From the NCBI RefSeq assembly GCF_014279755.1, contig NZ_CP047951.1:1-64000 (forward strand): 64,000 nt of DNA. Direction: 5' to 3'. A program made the position numbers and the translations under genes. The notes under the pieces were generated by a model. The model worked only from the letters and a program-made list of their open reading frames with translations. It ran no database searches and was not told the DNA's origin. The stretch is from Synechococcus sp. PROS-U-1 (lineage in GTDB: Bacteria > Cyanobacteriota > Cyanobacteriia > PCC-6307 > Cyanobiaceae). Numbering within the stretch: position 1 is the stretch's first letter; each line of letters begins with the position of its first letter. Positions 10,342 through 19,119 of the stretch are shown piece after piece.

Positions 10342-10377
10342 CGACCTTATGGTTGGGCGCTGTTCAGCATCTTCTCC

Positions 10378-11025
10378 GTGACCGGAACCGAGACAGGACG
10401 ACTCGCACCTTTGCTGCGGTGGCTTGGCTTGACCCTTGTGGTGATTCTGGTGCTGCAGATGGTGGCTGTGTTGGTTGGCGTTGACTGGAGTGCGGATGCT
10501 TCCCGCCCGCAGGTCGCCGGCCCTCTGGTGGCACTGGCTCCTCTGGGCTTGGCCGGCTTGTTGATCTGTCTGATTGGGTCACGGTTGGATCATCCTCAGC
10601 AGCAGCGCAGTCCTCTGCGCCTGCTCATCGCTGTTCTTTCAGCACTGTTGGCTCTCGGCATGGTGGTTGCTGTCCCCATGTCTCTCGATGGCGGTGCAGG
10701 TGACGTGGCTCGCCTGCGCAATCTTGAGCAGGGTCGTGAAGCTCTTAAGGATGCTCGGGCCTTCCGGGCTGATGAAGCACAGGTGACGTCCCTGGGCGAG
10801 CAGCTGGCTCAGGCCGGTCAACTTGCTGCGGATGCCACCGATGAGGACAAGCTGAGGGCGGCGGAAAAAATGGTGGACGATCAGATCGCCCAGATGGAAA
10901 CACAACTCAAGACCGTTGAGGCCGGCCAGGCTCGCGAATCCAGGCAGCGGTTCATTGGTGGAACCATCACTGCTGTGGTCCTCGCCGTTGCATTTGTGCT
11001 TCTCGCTTTCACGGCAGTGCTCTGA
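10378..11025 (+). CDS. HpsJ-like membrane protein with coiled coil
   Basis: The 215-residue protein starts at GTG 10378. An alternative ATG at 10330 would overlap the divergent queG start. The N-terminal half has about three membrane segments (LGLTLVVILVLQMVAVLVGV, LVALAPLGLAGLLICLI, LLIAVLSALLALGMVVAV). A charged, probably coiled-coil stretch (about residues 110-185) and a final membrane helix follow. This topology resembles the cyanobacterial HpsJ family, named from hormogonium polysaccharide work in filamentous species. The role in a unicellular organism is unclear, and the family call is by topology and recall only. Confidence 0.7.
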   Translation: MTGTETGRLAPLLRWLGLTLVVILVLQMVAVLVGVDWSADASRPQVAGPLVALAPLGLAGLLICLIGSRLDHPQQQRSPLRLLIAVLSALLALGMVVAVPMSLDGGAGDVARLRNLEQGREALKDARAFRADEAQVTSLGEQLAQAGQLAADATDEDKLRAAEKMVDDQIAQMETQLKTVEAGQARESRQRFIGGTITAVVLAVAFVLLAFTAVL

Positions 11026-11075
11026 CCGCTGGTTAGGTTGGTCAAACCTCATTCAAAGCTGGGCGCAGAAGCTCC

Positions 11076-11810
11076 TTGGTCGAGTCCAATCCCAGACCTG
11101 ATCTGCCGCTGTCCGCAAGACTTCGGCAGGATCTGAAAAACGACCTGATCGCAGGGTTGCTCGTGGTGATCCCACTGGCGACCACCATCTGGCTGTCAAC
11201 AATCGTCAGTCGCTTTGTTCTGGCGTTTCTGACGTCGATTCCGAAGCAGTTCAACCCCTTCATCACCCTGAATCCACTGCTTCAGGATCTGATCAATCTG
11301 GCTCTCGGTCTCACGGTGCCTCTGATGGGCATCCTTCTGATTGGGTTGATGGCCCGAAACATTGTGGGCCGCTGGTTGCTGGAGTTCGGTGAAGGCACCC
11401 TGAGCCGTATTCCCCTGGCTGGATCGGTCTACAAAACCTTGAAGCAGTTGCTGGAGACCTTTCTTCGCGACAATTCCACCCGCTTCCGACGAGTTGTTCT
11501 CGTGGAATACCCCAGAGAGGGCTTGTTCAGCGTTGGTTTTGTGACCGGTGAGGTGGGTCCCTCACTTCAGTCCGATCTGAAGGAGCCCCTGTTGAGTGTG
11601 TTTATTCCCACTGCTCCAAATCCAACCACCGGGTGGTACACCCTTGTTCCTGCGGGGTCCGTCCGTGAGCTTGAGATCAGTGTTGAAGAGGCCTTCCGAA
11701 CGATTATTTCGGCTGGCATCGTCAACCCCGATGACCGGGAAGCACCCGTGAATCGCAGTTTCTCCAGCCTCATGGCCCAGTTGCGGGCTTCTGCATCTCC
11801 TTCCAGCTGA
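11076..11810 (+). CDS. DUF502 family membrane protein
   Basis: The 244-residue protein starts at TTG 11076 (MVESNPRPDLPLSARLRQDL). It has two membrane helices near the N-terminus: LIAGLLVVIPLATTIWLS, and a second around LGLTVPLMGILLIGLMA. These are followed by the conserved soluble part with VYKTLKQLLETF, and motifs around VGFVTGEVG and VFIPTAPNPTTGWY. This is the bacterial DUF502 family, which has no established biochemical function. nusB begins three bases after its stop, so the genes are co-transcribed. Confidence 0.88.
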   Translation: MVESNPRPDLPLSARLRQDLKNDLIAGLLVVIPLATTIWLSTIVSRFVLAFLTSIPKQFNPFITLNPLLQDLINLALGLTVPLMGILLIGLMARNIVGRWLLEFGEGTLSRIPLAGSVYKTLKQLLETFLRDNSTRFRRVVLVEYPREGLFSVGFVTGEVGPSLQSDLKEPLLSVFIPTAPNPTTGWYTLVPAGSVRELEISVEEAFRTIISAGIVNPDDREAPVNRSFSSLMAQLRASASPSS

Positions 11811-11813
11811 GTC

Positions 11814-12449
11814 ATGGCGACACGATCCCTTTCACGCGAGCTGGCTCTGCTGGTGCTCGGTCAGGTGCCAGAACAGAAGCCAGCCGCAGTGTCTGATCTG
11901 GCCCTTGATTCGATTCTGGATCAGGCCCTCGACACCCTCACCCAGCACTGGCGCGAATCACTTGATGCCAGTGCTGCGGAGCTGGAACAGGCGCAGCAGT
12001 TTCTGCTGGATAGTGAGTTGCAGCAGGGCGAAACCGGCACCCATGACGCCGTCCGCACCCATCTGCGCTCGTCATTGAGTTCTGCTGAACAAGTGTTGAA
12101 TGGCTTGTCTGCAAGCCTCGAGCTGCCTCGGCTGTTGTTGCTTGGGGATCAGGAGCAGATTCGCCGCGGTGCCATGGAGCGGGTTCAGAAGGTGCTCACC
12201 CAGCGCGAGGGCATCGATACACGGCTGGATCAGGTGATGGAGGGCTGGAGATTGACGCGACTTCCGCGGATCGACCGCGACATTCTCCGGTTGGCTGTTG
12301 TTGATCTGGAAAGTTTGCGGACCCCAGCTCCGGTGGCGTTCAACGAGGCTGTTGAACTGGCGAACCGTTACAGCGATGAGCAGGGTCGCCGGATGATCAA
12401 CGGCGTGTTGCGCCGCTTTCATAACGCTCAATCCAAAGCATCGGCCTGA
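11814..12449 (+). CDS. nusB: Transcription antitermination factor NusB
   Basis: The 211-residue protein has the helical NusB fold at its C-terminus, with RIDRDILRLAVVDLESL and VAFNEAVELANRYSDEQGRRMINGVL as recognisable family stretches. NusB with S10 binds boxA RNA and prevents early termination in rRNA operons. The N-terminal section is longer than in E. coli NusB (139 residues), as is usual in cyanobacteria. The stop overlaps the ftsY start as TGATG, suggesting translational coupling. Confidence 0.93.
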   Translation: MATRSLSRELALLVLGQVPEQKPAAVSDLALDSILDQALDTLTQHWRESLDASAAELEQAQQFLLDSELQQGETGTHDAVRTHLRSSLSSAEQVLNGLSASLELPRLLLLGDQEQIRRGAMERVQKVLTQREGIDTRLDQVMEGWRLTRLPRIDRDILRLAVVDLESLRTPAPVAFNEAVELANRYSDEQGRRMINGVLRRFHNAQSKASA

Positions 12450-13984
12450 TGGTGTTCAACTGGTTCGAGCGACAGGCTGAGGAGTCTCCGAAACCGGAGC
12501 CGACGCCTACTCCCGCGCCGACACCGGAGCCCACTGCGGTTCCGGCTGAAGCGGCTGTCTCACCACCGGAGCCGACGCCGGTTCCTGCAGCAAACGAGGA
12601 GGAAGATGAGGCCTTGGTTTGGGCCCGTGAGGCCTACGCCCGCTTGAAGGCACAGCAGCAGACCGCGACGCCTTCTGTTGCCCCTGCCCCAACTCCTGAG
12701 CAGAGTCCAGAACCAACCCCCGCACCAACGCCAACGCCGTCACCAATCCCGGCATCGGCACCCCTACCGACTCCCTCCCCGCTACCAACTCAGCCACCAA
12801 CCCCAACGCTGTCACCAGCACCAGCACCTGGGCTGTCGTTGCTCGAGCAAGCCGCTGCTCAACGCCAGCAGCGTCAGCAGGATCTGGACGACAGAGCCTT
12901 CGAGGCTCCCCCTGCACCCACTCCGGCTCCAGCGCCCGAGCCCACCGTCGATTCGGAAGAGCCACGGCTGGGTGACTTTGATCAGGATTTCACCTGGTCG
13001 GCTGAGGTGCTTGCGGCCCAGGGTCGACGTGTTGATCAGGTTTCCCTCGAAGAAATCGATTGGTTGGGCCGGTTACGCCGCGGCCTGGAAAAGACCCGTC
13101 AGGGTTTTGTGACCGGTCTTCTCGAGAACCTTGGTGACGACCCGCTGACGCCGGAGGTTCTCGATGATCTCGAAACCTTGTTGCTGAGGGCTGATGCTGG
13201 CGTTCAGGCCACCGACCAGGTGCTGGATGCACTGCGGCAACGGATGAATCAGGAGGTGGTTGACCCTCAAGAAGGGATTCGCTTCCTCAAGGAACAGCTG
13301 CGTGGCCTGTTGGATGCGCCCATTCAGGCCAGCGGTGTTCCCCTTCTGGCTCCGGAACGGGATCGGCTCAACATCTGGTTGATGGTGGGGGTGAATGGCG
13401 TAGGCAAGACAACGACCCTTGGGAAATTGGCCAACCTGGCTGTTCGCAGTGGTTATTCGGCTCTGATCGCGGCTGCGGATACCTTCCGGGCTGCCGCCGT
13501 CCAGCAGGTTGAGGTTTGGGGCGAGCGAAGTGATGTTCCTGTGGTGTCCAACCCCAGTAGCAATGCTGATCCAGCTGCCGTTGTTTTCGATGCCATCGGC
13601 GCAGCCCGCTCACGCGAGGCGGATTTGCTGTTGGTGGACACCGCCGGACGGTTGCAGACCAAACACAACCTGATGGAAGAACTCCAGAAAGTCAGGAAGA
13701 TCATCGACCGTTTGGCGCCGGAGGCGAAAGTCGAATCCCTGCTGGTTCTTGATGCAAGTCAGGGTCAGAACGGGCTTCGTCAAGCGATGGCCTTCGCCAA
13801 GGCGGCTGGTCTGACCGGCGTTGTGATCACGAAATTGGACGGCACAGCCCGTGGCGGCGTCGCCCTAGCGGTGTCGTCCGAGGCTGGATTGCCGATTCGT
13901 TTCATCGGTGCTGGTGAAGGAATCCGCGATCTGCGCCCCTTTAACAGTTTTGAATTCGTTGAGGCTCTGCTGGCTGGACGCTGA
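12449..13984 (+). CDS. ftsY: Signal recognition particle receptor FtsY
   Basis: FtsY is the GTPase receptor that docks SRP-bound ribosomes at the membrane. The C-terminal NG domain (about residues 200-511) has the P-loop GVNGVGKTTTLGKLA, DTAGRLQTKHNLMEEL and TKLDGTARGG. The N-terminus (about residues 10-170) is a proline/threonine/alanine-rich repeat region replacing the acidic A domain of E. coli FtsY. It is low-complexity and probably unstructured, and its length may vary between strains. It follows nusB with a TGATG overlap. Confidence 0.95.
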   Translation: MVFNWFERQAEESPKPEPTPTPAPTPEPTAVPAEAAVSPPEPTPVPAANEEEDEALVWAREAYARLKAQQQTATPSVAPAPTPEQSPEPTPAPTPTPSPIPASAPLPTPSPLPTQPPTPTLSPAPAPGLSLLEQAAAQRQQRQQDLDDRAFEAPPAPTPAPAPEPTVDSEEPRLGDFDQDFTWSAEVLAAQGRRVDQVSLEEIDWLGRLRRGLEKTRQGFVTGLLENLGDDPLTPEVLDDLETLLLRADAGVQATDQVLDALRQRMNQEVVDPQEGIRFLKEQLRGLLDAPIQASGVPLLAPERDRLNIWLMVGVNGVGKTTTLGKLANLAVRSGYSALIAAADTFRAAAVQQVEVWGERSDVPVVSNPSSNADPAAVVFDAIGAARSREADLLLVDTAGRLQTKHNLMEELQKVRKIIDRLAPEAKVESLLVLDASQGQNGLRQAMAFAKAAGLTGVVITKLDGTARGGVALAVSSEAGLPIRFIGAGEGIRDLRPFNSFEFVEALLAGR

Positions 13985-14019
13985 AGCGTTGCTACCTTGC
14001 GGATCCTGGGGGTGCGAGG

Positions 14020-15432
14020 TTGAGCAGCAAGCCACCCGGACGCCATTCCAGCCCTCAGCAGAGTTTTGGGAATCCCTCGCCTCAGGCGATGGCATCGCTG
14101 CGTCAGCTGTTTGACAGCCTCAGCAGCGAACAGCGCCGCAACCAGGACCTGTTGGTTTCCTTGGGGTTTGCCCTCCGCAGCTTCACCAACCTTCAACGCT
14201 TTCTCGAGCTTGTGCCCGTCGTGGCTTCGCGTCTGGTGGGGGTTGAAGGCGCTCTGCTCGTTCCATTTCAGACGGATGGTCGCCTCTGGCGTGATCAGCT
14301 GCAGGGGAGACCGGTCGAGTCGTCTCAGGATCTGTTGCGGCGTTTGGCCGCTTTTGAACCCGGATCTGCAGCGGGTTTTGGCAGCGACGACCAGCAGCTG
14401 CTGGAGCTCGATCGTCTCGTTCAACGCTGCCTTCCCAAAGCGGGATTGTTCGCCACGTCTGTGACGGCCCGTGGTCGGTCGCGGGGCCGCCTTTACGTCT
14501 ATGCCCGCAACGGTGCGTTGGTCTGGACCGAGGTGCATCGTCGGCATGTCCAGTTGGTGGCGGATCTCGCTGGTGTTGCGATCGAAAACGATCAAATGCT
14601 GCAGGACGCTCGCCGTCACGAGCGGGTCGACCGACAACTCAGCATCGGAGCGGAGATTCAGGCCCAGTTGTTACCGGATCGCTGCCCCGTGATCGAGGGC
14701 GTCGACCTGGCTGCGCGTTGCCGGCCCGCCTTTCAGGTGGGTGGTGATTACTACGACTTCATTCCCACCCGTCCGGAACTGATCGGCCGTCGTCGAGAGC
14801 GGGGTCGCTGGGCGCTGGTGATGGGAGATGTCATGGGCAAAGGCGTTCCTGCCGGGCTGCTGATGACGATGTTGCGGGGGATGCTGCGTGCTGAGGTTCT
14901 CAGCGGGTTGCCACCGGATCGGATCCTTCATGACCTCAACCAGCTGGCTCAGGAGGACCTCGCGCAATCCCACCGGTTTGTGACGCTGTTTTATTCCGAT
15001 CTGGATCCGCGCACGTTGCGGTTGCGCTACGCCAACGCGGCCCATAACCCTCCCCTGCTCTGGCGTGCCGAACGACGGGTGATCATGCGGCTCGATGCCG
15101 CAGGGCTGCTGATCGGTCTTCAGCCTGAGGCTGAGTTTGCCCTTGGGGAGGTTCGCCTTGAACCGGGAGATGTGTTGCTCTATTACACCGATGGTGTGAC
15201 GGAAGCACCGGGGATCACCGGAGATCGTTTCGATGAGGCGCGGCTGATTCGTGCCCTTGAAACGGCATGCCGCAGTGGTCAGGGGGCGCAGGGAATTCTC
15301 GAAAGCCTGTTTGAACGTTTGGATCGCTTTGTTGGTCCGGATCGTCAGCTGGAGGATGACGCGTCCCTTGTGGTGCTGAAAGTTCCGGAAGCGGTCACGT
15401 TGCCGAGTGTGCAGGGACGGTCAATCGCCTGA
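14020..15432 (+). CDS. GAF/SpoIIE-type (PP2C) serine phosphatase
   Basis: The 470-residue protein starts at TTG 14020, eight bases after a GGGGGTGCGAGG-type purine-rich stretch. Residues about 25-195 look like a GAF sensor domain ([18 protein letters not shown] ... [16 protein letters not shown]). A short linker with [13 protein letters not shown] leads to a SpoIIE/RsbU phosphatase domain with the metal-binding motifs GGDYYDF and [15 protein letters not shown], and YYTDGVTEA near the end. Such enzymes dephosphorylate anti-sigma-antagonist-like proteins in partner-switch circuits. No kinase or STAS partner is encoded nearby. What the GAF domain senses is unknown. Confidence 0.9.
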   Translation: MSSKPPGRHSSPQQSFGNPSPQAMASLRQLFDSLSSEQRRNQDLLVSLGFALRSFTNLQRFLELVPVVASRLVGVEGALLVPFQTDGRLWRDQLQGRPVESSQDLLRRLAAFEPGSAAGFGSDDQQLLELDRLVQRCLPKAGLFATSVTARGRSRGRLYVYARNGALVWTEVHRRHVQLVADLAGVAIENDQMLQDARRHERVDRQLSIGAEIQAQLLPDRCPVIEGVDLAARCRPAFQVGGDYYDFIPTRPELIGRRRERGRWALVMGDVMGKGVPAGLLMTMLRGMLRAEVLSGLPPDRILHDLNQLAQEDLAQSHRFVTLFYSDLDPRTLRLRYANAAHNPPLLWRAERRVIMRLDAAGLLIGLQPEAEFALGEVRLEPGDVLLYYTDGVTEAPGITGDRFDEARLIRALETACRSGQGAQGILESLFERLDRFVGPDRQLEDDASLVVLKVPEAVTLPSVQGRSIA

Positions 15433-15460
15433 CAAGCTGAGGAAATCGACGGATGAACTG

Positions 15461-16879
15461 ATGTCTGGTGGGGTGACCGGTGGTGCTGCAGGCACCTGGA
15501 GTGATCGGTTTGAGCAGGGTCTGCATCCCTTCATTGAAGCGTTCAATGCCTCCATCGGTTTTGATCTCACCTTGCTTCAGGAGGATCTGGATGGGTCGAT
15601 TGCCCATGCCCGGATGTTGGCAGGCGCAGGAGTGATCACGGAGGCGGACGCTGAGCAGCTGGTGGAGGGCTTAGAGACGGTTCGCACGGAGGCGGCGTCC
15701 GGCAGTTTTCAGCCCGGTTTGGCCGATGAGGATGTTCACTTCGCCGTGGAACGTCGGTTGATCGCTCTGCTGGGTCCAGTGGGCAAAAAACTGCACACCG
15801 GACGGAGTCGCAATGATCAGGTTGGTACCGATCTCCGTCTCTGGTTGCGGCGGCGGTTGGATGGTCTGGATCAGGATCTGCAGCGGTTGCAGATCTCGTT
15901 GCTGACCCAGGCGGATCGTCATCGCCGCACGATGATTCCCGGTTATACGCATCTTCAGCGGGCGCAACCGCTCTGTCTTGCTCATCACCTCCTCGCTTAC
16001 GTCGAGATGCTGGAGCGTGACCGTGAGCGGCTCCAGGATGTGCGGAAACGCGTGAACATCTGCCCGCTTGGGGCGGCTGCCCTGGCGGGAACACCGGTGC
16101 CGATTGATCGCCAGCGCACGGCGAAGGAGTTGGGTTTTTCAGCGGTTTACGCCAATAGCCTCGATGCCGTTAGCGACCGTGATTTCTGCGTTGAGTTCTC
16201 CGCTGCTGCATCCCTGGTGATGGTGCATCTGAGCCGTCTGGCGGAGGAAGTGATCGCCTGGGCGTCGGAGGAATTCGGCTTTGTTCGTCTGAGTGATCGT
16301 TGCGCCACCGGCAGCAGCTTGATGCCTCAGAAAAAAAATCCAGATGTTCCCGAATTGGTGCGGGGAAAAACTGGTCGTGTCTTCGGGCACTTGCAGGGCT
16401 TGTTAACGATGATTAAAGGTCTTCCGCTGGCTTACAACAAGGACTTTCAAGAAGACAAGGAAGCTCTGTTTGATGCCTTCCGCACAACGCGTGATTGTGT
16501 TGAAGCGATGGCGATTTTGTTTGAGGAAGGGCTTGATTTCAGAGTCGAGCGCCTCAATGAAGCGGTGGAGCAGGACTTCTCCAATGCAACGGATGTGGCT
16601 GACTATCTGGTGGCTCGTGGTGTTCCATTTCGCGAGGCTTATCAACTGGTCGGTGCTGTCGTCCGGCGCTGTCTTGAGCAGGGTTGTTTGTTACGGGACC
16701 TTGATCTGAGTGCCTGGAAGGAACTCCATCCGGCCTTTGAGGCGGATCTTCATGACGCCCTGGCTCCCCGGGCCGTTGTGGCGGCCCGTCGCAGCGAAGG
16801 GGGAACGGGATTTGAGCGTGTTGATGAACAGCTTCAGCGTTGGTTACAGCGTTTCAACGGAAGTCAAGCTGTGGGATGA
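15461..16879 (+). CDS. argH: Argininosuccinate lyase
   Basis: ArgH splits argininosuccinate into arginine and fumarate, the last step of arginine synthesis. The 472-residue protein contains the fumarase/lyase signature [12 protein letters not shown], and an N-terminal [20 protein letters not shown] stretch with the conserved substrate-binding residues. I chose ATG 15461; GTG 15473 is an alternative. It lies 28 bases after the phosphatase stop on the same strand and is probably co-transcribed. The 3' third has visibly lower GC than the 5' part. Confidence 0.95.
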   Translation: MSGGVTGGAAGTWSDRFEQGLHPFIEAFNASIGFDLTLLQEDLDGSIAHARMLAGAGVITEADAEQLVEGLETVRTEAASGSFQPGLADEDVHFAVERRLIALLGPVGKKLHTGRSRNDQVGTDLRLWLRRRLDGLDQDLQRLQISLLTQADRHRRTMIPGYTHLQRAQPLCLAHHLLAYVEMLERDRERLQDVRKRVNICPLGAAALAGTPVPIDRQRTAKELGFSAVYANSLDAVSDRDFCVEFSAAASLVMVHLSRLAEEVIAWASEEFGFVRLSDRCATGSSLMPQKKNPDVPELVRGKTGRVFGHLQGLLTMIKGLPLAYNKDFQEDKEALFDAFRTTRDCVEAMAILFEEGLDFRVERLNEAVEQDFSNATDVADYLVARGVPFREAYQLVGAVVRRCLEQGCLLRDLDLSAWKELHPAFEADLHDALAPRAVVAARRSEGGTGFERVDEQLQRWLQRFNGSQAVG

Positions 16880-17005
16880 CTCTCCCCCATAAACGGGTCT
16901 ACGCTTGATTCGCCAGAGGTATGTCACTTCGTTCCGGAGTCATGGCCCGATGGCAATGTTCCAGGCCTCTTCGGTCCACTGTTTCGTACCCGGTCCACGC
17001 AAAAC

Positions 17006-17566
17006 GTGAGCATTTTTGTCGGCAACCTTCCCTTCCGCGCTGAGCAGGAAGATGTGATTGAACTGTTTGCCCAGTTCGGTGAAGTGACCAACTGTGCGCT
17101 GCCCCTTGAGCGGGATACGGGCCGTAAGCGCGGTTTTGCTTTCATCGAGATGGCGGATGAGTCCACCGAGGACGCAGCGATTGAAGGCCTTCAGGGTGCA
17201 GAACTGATGGGCCGTCCTCTTCGGATCAACAAAGCTGAACCTCGCGGAAGCGCTCCCCGTCGCGGCGGTGGTGGCGGCTACGGCGGCGGTGGTGGTGGCG
17301 GCTACGGCGGCGGTGGTGGTGGCGGCTACGGCGGCGGCGGTGGTGGCGGCTACGGCGGCGGCGGTGGTGGCGGCTACGGCGGCGGCGGTGGCGGTGGTGG
17401 CGGTGACCGCCCATCCGGCGCACGCGGCTGGGAAGACCGCAGCTACGGAGCTCGCGACAACAGTGGAGAGGGCAATGCCTACGACGAAGGCCGCAGCCGT
17501 CGTCGTCGCGGATCCTCCAGTGGTGGTGGTGATGACTACTCCGGTTACGGCGGAGCCCAGGGCTGA
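17006..17566 (+). CDS. Glycine-rich RRM RNA-binding protein
   Basis: The 186-residue protein has one RNA recognition motif at residues 1-80, with RNP2 SIFVGNL and RNP1 RKRGFAFIEM. A glycine-rich tail follows, with five tyrosines spaced eight residues apart, then an Arg/Ser/Gly C-terminus. This is the cyanobacterial Rbp type, which resembles eukaryotic glycine-rich RNA-binding proteins. Several are cold-induced or direct mRNAs to thylakoids in other species. The start is GTG 17006 with no obvious ribosome-binding site. It converges with dusA 13 bases downstream. Confidence 0.93.
   Translation: MSIFVGNLPFRAEQEDVIELFAQFGEVTNCALPLERDTGRKRGFAFIEMADESTEDAAIEGLQGAELMGRPLRINKAEPRGSAPRRGGGGGYGGGGGGGYGGGGGGGYGGGGGGGYGGGGGGGYGGGGGGGGGDRPSGARGWEDRSYGARDNSGEGNAYDEGRSRRRRGSSSGGGDDYSGYGGAQG
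17261..17405 (+). repeat. 24-bp tandem repeat coding the Gly-Tyr tail
   Basis: TAC codons fall at 17279, 17303, 17327, 17351 and 17375, an exact 24-base period of GGN codons around one Tyr. Copies differ only in third positions (GGT versus GGC). The array lies inside the RNA-binding protein gene and should be prone to copy-number change in multiples of eight residues without frameshift. Confidence 0.9.
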
Positions 17567-17579
17567 CGCCAGCCCTTGA

Positions 17580-18596
17580 TCAAAGTCCTGCGTCTTTGAG
17601 CTGCTGCCCGGCATGGACCAGGACATTCAGGTCGGCTCCGGGTCGTTGGGCTTTTTCCCCCAGCTCCCGGCGCCAGTGGCGAGCACCACGCACGCCCTCC
17701 ACAAGCTGCACCAGGTGACGGCATAGGTCCCACAGACGTCCCCCCCGCTCCAGATGAACGGCCGCATGGGGGAGCAACCCCTGCACGACGTCTGACGCCA
17801 GGATCTGGCGCGACTCCTCTCCGAAGATCAATTCATCGACGCTGGTCCAGCGCAACGGATGGCTGTAGGCCGCTCGTCCCACCATGGCGCCATCGCACCC
17901 TTCCAGCGCCAGAAGGCAGTCTTCAGGTGATTCCAGCCCTCCGTTGAGTTCAATCACCAGATCGGGCCGGCGTTGTTTGAGAGCCACCACCCGTTCATGC
18001 TGCAGGGGAGGAATCGTTCGGTTTTGCTTGGGATCCAGGCCCTCCAGCCAGGCCTTACGGGCATGAACTGCGAAGCGACTCGCCCCCGCCAGCGCCACCC
18101 GATCCACGAAGTTCGTCAGTAAGTCGTCACTGTCGAGATCGTCAATGCCGATCCGATGCTTCACGGTCACGGGGAGTCCCCCTGCGTCCACCATGGCTTC
18201 CACGCAGCGGGCGACCAGATCCGGTTCTGCCATCAGACAGGCGCCGAAGTTGCCGGCCTGCACCTTTTGACTGGGGCACCCCACATTGAGGTTGATCTCG
18301 TCGTAGCCCCAGTCCTGAGCCAGCCGTGCGGCTTCGGCCAGCAGGGCTGGATCGTCGCCGCCAATCTGCAGTGCGATCGGATGTTCAACAGGATCGAAAT
18401 CCAGCAGCTTGTTGCGTCGCTTGCTGTGGTGCAGTGCCTGGGCTACCACCATTTCGCTGTAGAGCAGGGCCCTGCGGCTGATCTGCCGCATCAGCACCCG
18501 GAAGTGGCGGTCGGTGCAATCCAGCATCGGCGCCACACTGAAGCGGTAGGCAGCGGTGGATCCGGCGGCAGTCATCAATCCATTAGAACCGCCCAT
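17580..18596 (-). CDS. dusA: tRNA-dihydrouridine synthase DusA
   Basis: The 338-residue FMN enzyme reduces uridine to dihydrouridine in the D-loop of tRNA. The N-terminal FSVAPMLDCTDRHFR, the INLNVGCPSQKVQ flavin/catalytic stretch (catalytic Cys in NVGCPS), VKHRIGID and ELNGGL are typical of the DusA subgroup. The start could be ATG 18596 or ATG 18575 (residue 8). The first sits opposite the alternative msrB ATG, so the two genes diverge with almost no space between them. Confidence 0.93.
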   Translation of the reverse strand: MGGSNGLMTAAGSTAAYRFSVAPMLDCTDRHFRVLMRQISRRALLYSEMVVAQALHHSKRRNKLLDFDPVEHPIALQIGGDDPALLAEAARLAQDWGYDEINLNVGCPSQKVQAGNFGACLMAEPDLVARCVEAMVDAGGLPVTVKHRIGIDDLDSDDLLTNFVDRVALAGASRFAVHARKAWLEGLDPKQNRTIPPLQHERVVALKQRRPDLVIELNGGLESPEDCLLALEGCDGAMVGRAAYSHPLRWTSVDELIFGEESRQILASDVVQGLLPHAAVHLERGGRLWDLCRHLVQLVEGVRGARHWRRELGEKAQRPGADLNVLVHAGQQLKDAGL

Positions 18597-18615
18597 GATT
18601 CCTGCGTCAGCGTCG

Positions 18616-19119
18616 ATGAGCTTGAGTGCCGCCGTTCTGTCCCGTCGTTCGCTGCTCTTGGCTGCAATGGCAGGGGTTTTTGGCAGTCTCTGGAGACCTC
18701 AGGCCGTGCTGGCAGCGTCCAAAGCGGGTGACTCCGCATGGGATCTCGATGCCGACCAGTGGCGTGAGCGTTTGTCTCCCCAGGCCTATGACGTGTTGCG
18801 CAACGAGGGGACTGAACGCCCGTTCACGAGTCCGCTCAATGGGGAGAAGCGTTCCGGCACCTATCACTGTGCAGGCTGTGATGCGGCGCTGTTTTCCTCG
18901 GAAGCCAAATTCGACAGCGGCACCGGTTGGCCCAGCTTCTGGCAGCCCCTGGATGGGGCCATCGCCACGAAAGTAGATTTCAAATTGATCCTTCCGCGCA
19001 CGGAATACCACTGCAGCCGCTGCGGTGGGCACCAGGGCCACGTGTTCAATGATGGACCTCGACCCACTGGCAAGCGCTATTGCAACAACGGTGTCGCCCT
19101 CCGCTTCCAGCCCGCTTGA
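18616..19119 (+). CDS. msrB: Peptide-methionine (R)-S-oxide reductase MsrB, probably Tat-exported
   Basis: The enzyme repairs methionine-R-sulfoxide. The 167-residue product has four zinc-site cysteines in two CxxC pairs (CAGC and CSRC), the FDSGTGWPSF signature, and RYCNNGVALRF with the catalytic Cys. With ATG 18616 the N-terminus reads SRRSLLLAAMAGVFG and ends at AVLA-AS, a good twin-arginine signal peptide. A longer start at 18595 is possible. Export would place repair in the periplasm or thylakoid lumen. The next gene overlaps its 3' end. Confidence 0.92.
   Translation: MSLSAAVLSRRSLLLAAMAGVFGSLWRPQAVLAASKAGDSAWDLDADQWRERLSPQAYDVLRNEGTERPFTSPLNGEKRSGTYHCAGCDAALFSSEAKFDSGTGWPSFWQPLDGAIATKVDFKLILPRTEYHCSRCGGHQGHVFNDGPRPTGKRYCNNGVALRFQPA

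Noticed and set aside
9847-10377. 530-base upstream extension of the HpsJ-like gene
   Set aside because: This part lies opposite queG and has no family features; the membrane protein begins at 10378 or 10330.
12480-12850. Pro-rich repeats in ftsY as a possible CRISPR or mobile repeat
   Set aside because: Units are irregular, in frame, and fit a disordered protein segment; no spacers of constant length.
16940-17626. Ala/Thr/Val-rich 228-residue reading frame opposite the RNA-binding protein
   Set aside because: It is the complement of the Gly-codon repeat; low-complexity composition comes from GGN codons on the other strand.
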